Assembly (NCBI GenBank): GCA_042088665.1
Contig: JBELMB010000232.1
Location: forward strand, 1 to 7,915
Length of the DNA: 7,915 nucleotides
Origin: JBELMB01 sp042088665
Lineage (GTDB): Bacteria; Pseudomonadota; Alphaproteobacteria; Rhodobacterales; Rhodobacteraceae
Direction of reading: 5' to 3'
Numbering within the stretch: the stretch's first letter is position 1; each line of letters opens with the position of its first letter. The position numbers and the translations under genes are program-made. This document shows, piece after piece, positions 6,906 to 7,915 of this stretch. The notes under the pieces were generated by a model. The model ran no database searches and had not been told where the DNA came from. It worked only from the letters and a program-made list of their open reading frames with translations.

Positions 6906-7766
6906 ATGACCGATTTCCGCCTTGTGATGCTATCAGACACCCATGTCAGCGGCACACATCCGTTCTTCTTTCACAATTTCGACGTGGCGCTTGAGGCCGC
7001 CAATGCACTTCAGCCCGATGTGGCCGTGGTGACGGGCGACCTGTCGCTGAACGGACCCCATAGGCCCGCGGATCTGGATTTTGCCGCGGCGCAGATGAAG
7101 CGGTTTAGCGCACCGGCGACACATGTGGTGCCCGGCAATCACGACGTGGGCTACTCGCCTGCCGCAGCCGATGCCGAGCAGCAGATGACGCCCGAGCGTC
7201 GCCAGGAATACCTGACCCGGGTGGGCGCAGATTTCTGGCAGTTCGACCACGGCAATTGGCGGTTCGTCGGTCTCAATCCCTTCCTCTTTGAAAGCGGCTA
7301 CGAGGCCGAGGCCGAACAGCGCGCCATGGTGGTAGACGCCCTGACACACACCGGGCCCATTGGTGTCTTTACCCATGTGCCGTTCTTTGCAAACCATCCG
7401 GGTGAGACCGACGCCACCACCTCGGCCACAGTCACGCCGGGGCCGCGTGCCGATTACCTGGGGCTGTTCAGGGAGGCCAACGTGCAGTTTGTCGCCTCGG
7501 GACACCTGCACCGCGACAAGCGAATGATCTTTGACAACATCGCCCATATCTGGGCGCCGGGCACCGCGTTCCTGTCAAGCGGCAGCGCCTGGGGCGGCAC
7601 GCCCTGGGTTGGCTTTCTGGAGTTCACCTTCAGCGGTGACCGCTATTCTGTGCAAACGCACGAGCCTGACGACATGCTCAATATCGACTTGCGCAACTGG
7701 GCACGGGGCAAAGGCCACCGCTATTTCCGCATCGCGGCCGAACCCTACCGCACACCTGATGCCTGA
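6906..7766 (+). CDS. Calcineurin-like metallophosphoesterase (class III cyclic-nucleotide PDE / CpdA / GpdQ-type fold)
   Basis: This is a cytoplasmic, metal-dependent phosphoesterase of 286 residues with no signal peptide. The dinuclear-metal motifs appear in order: D11-x-H13 (LSDTH), G44-D45 (VTGDLS), GNHD (77-80), H157 (FTHVP) and GHLH (199-202). All expected ligands are present, so it should be active. The family includes 3',5'-cyclic-nucleotide phosphodiesterases and glycerophosphodiesterases; sequence alone does not choose between them. The frame is open far upstream inside binding protein 2. The ATG at 6906 is chosen because GAGGA lies seven bases upstream and the protein then begins right at the first catalytic strand. 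It follows a terminator and overlaps the next gene by 8 nt. A role in processing an imported phosphoester is an inference from position only; cAMP turnover is the main alternative. Confidence 0.92.
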   Translation: MTDFRLVMLSDTHVSGTHPFFFHNFDVALEAANALQPDVAVVTGDLSLNGPHRPADLDFAAAQMKRFSAPATHVVPGNHDVGYSPAAADAEQQMTPERRQEYLTRVGADFWQFDHGNWRFVGLNPFLFESGYEAEAEQRAMVVDALTHTGPIGVFTHVPFFANHPGETDATTSATVTPGPRADYLGLFREANVQFVASGHLHRDKRMIFDNIAHIWAPGTAFLSSGSAWGGTPWVGFLEFTFSGDRYSVQTHEPDDMLNIDLRNWARGKGHRYFRIAAEPYRTPDA

Positions 7767-7915
7767 GAAACCCTCCACAGGGTCTGGCTGGAGGATCCGT
7801 GCGTCCGACATGGTTTTCTTGGGCCTCGCGCTGGGCTCGGGTCTGCTATGTTTGTGGCTTGGTGGATGGGACGGGGTGCGCCGCGCTTTGGGGCAGGCCG
7901 GTGGGCTTTTGCTGA
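7759..7915 (+). CDS. Hydrophobic, probably membrane, protein; N-terminal 52 residues only
   Basis: An open frame starts at the ATG at 7759, overlaps the phosphoesterase stop by 8 nt, and runs to the window edge. The visible part has a polar basic leader (MPEKPSTGSGWRIRASD) and then a hydrophobic segment at about residues 18-36 (MVFLGLALGSGLLCLWLGG). This is followed by DGVRRALGQAGGLLL, which may begin a second hydrophobic segment. This looks like the N-terminus of a polytopic membrane protein such as a permease, but I cannot name the family. The 8-nt overlap suggests translational coupling with the phosphoesterase. There is no good Shine-Dalgarno sequence for this ATG. An in-frame ATG at 7810 is an alternative start; GGAGG at 7790-7794 lies too far upstream of it to be convincing. 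Confidence 0.6.
   Translation, partial: MPEKPSTGSGWRIRASDMVFLGLALGSGLLCLWLGGWDGVRRALGQAGGLLL

Noticed and set aside
7770..7783. Small hairpin ACCCT-CCAC-AGGGT just after the phosphoesterase stop
   Set aside because: The stem is only 5 bp with no T-tract and lies within the next coding frame, so it is not a credible terminator.
7799..7915. Short alternative frame from GTG at 7799 behind GGAGG, ending in TGA at the window edge
   Set aside because: The encoded peptide is rich in Trp, Cys and Arg without structure, while the overlapping frame from 7759 has a clear membrane segment and stays open.

Overview
The window looks like chromosomal DNA of an alphaproteobacterium, most likely of the Rhodobacteraceae/Roseobacter type. 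This is inferred from the GC-rich coding DNA, the GC-rich third codon positions, the tightly overlapped genes and the style of the proteins. No ribosomal or other taxonomic marker is present. Nearly every base is coding except one AT-rich divergent intergenic region.

Left half, minus strand (1-3341): a complete set of membrane and ATPase parts for a Dpp/Opp-type (peptide/nickel family) ABC importer, transcribed right to left as permease B, permease C, ATPase D, ATPase F. The B/C junction has a 1-bp gap. The C/D and D/F junctions are ATGA overlaps, so the four genes form one translationally coupled operon. ATPase F is cut by the window edge just before its LSGGQ signature. Several true starts differ from the longest open frames and have been corrected here.

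Centre (3342-3649): a 308-bp AT-rich divergent control region. It holds a perfect 8+8 bp inverted repeat (3493-3513), flanked by two copies of a 10-bp direct repeat. This is the best operator candidate in the window. No regulator gene is visible.

Right half, plus strand (3650-7915): two tandem, clearly paralogous periplasmic solute-binding proteins (SBP_bac_5 family) with signal peptides, separated by a 12-bp GC-rich hairpin. A good intrinsic terminator with a UUCG loop follows the second. Next come a cytoplasmic class III (calcineurin-like) metallophosphoesterase with all metal-ligand motifs, and the first 52 codons of a hydrophobic protein that overlaps the phosphoesterase by 8 nt.

Taken together, the binding proteins would capture a substrate in the periplasm, the B/C permease pair would pass it inward, and the D/F ATPases would power transport. 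The unusual parts are the two diverged receptors for one transporter, their separation from the transporter genes onto the opposite strand, and the adjacent metallophosphoesterase. The last suggests, without proving, that the substrate or its product contains a phosphoester. No mobile element, CRISPR array, tRNA or rRNA was seen. I did not find a system that is clearly new; the best candidate for follow-up is this dual-receptor importer with a phosphoesterase.
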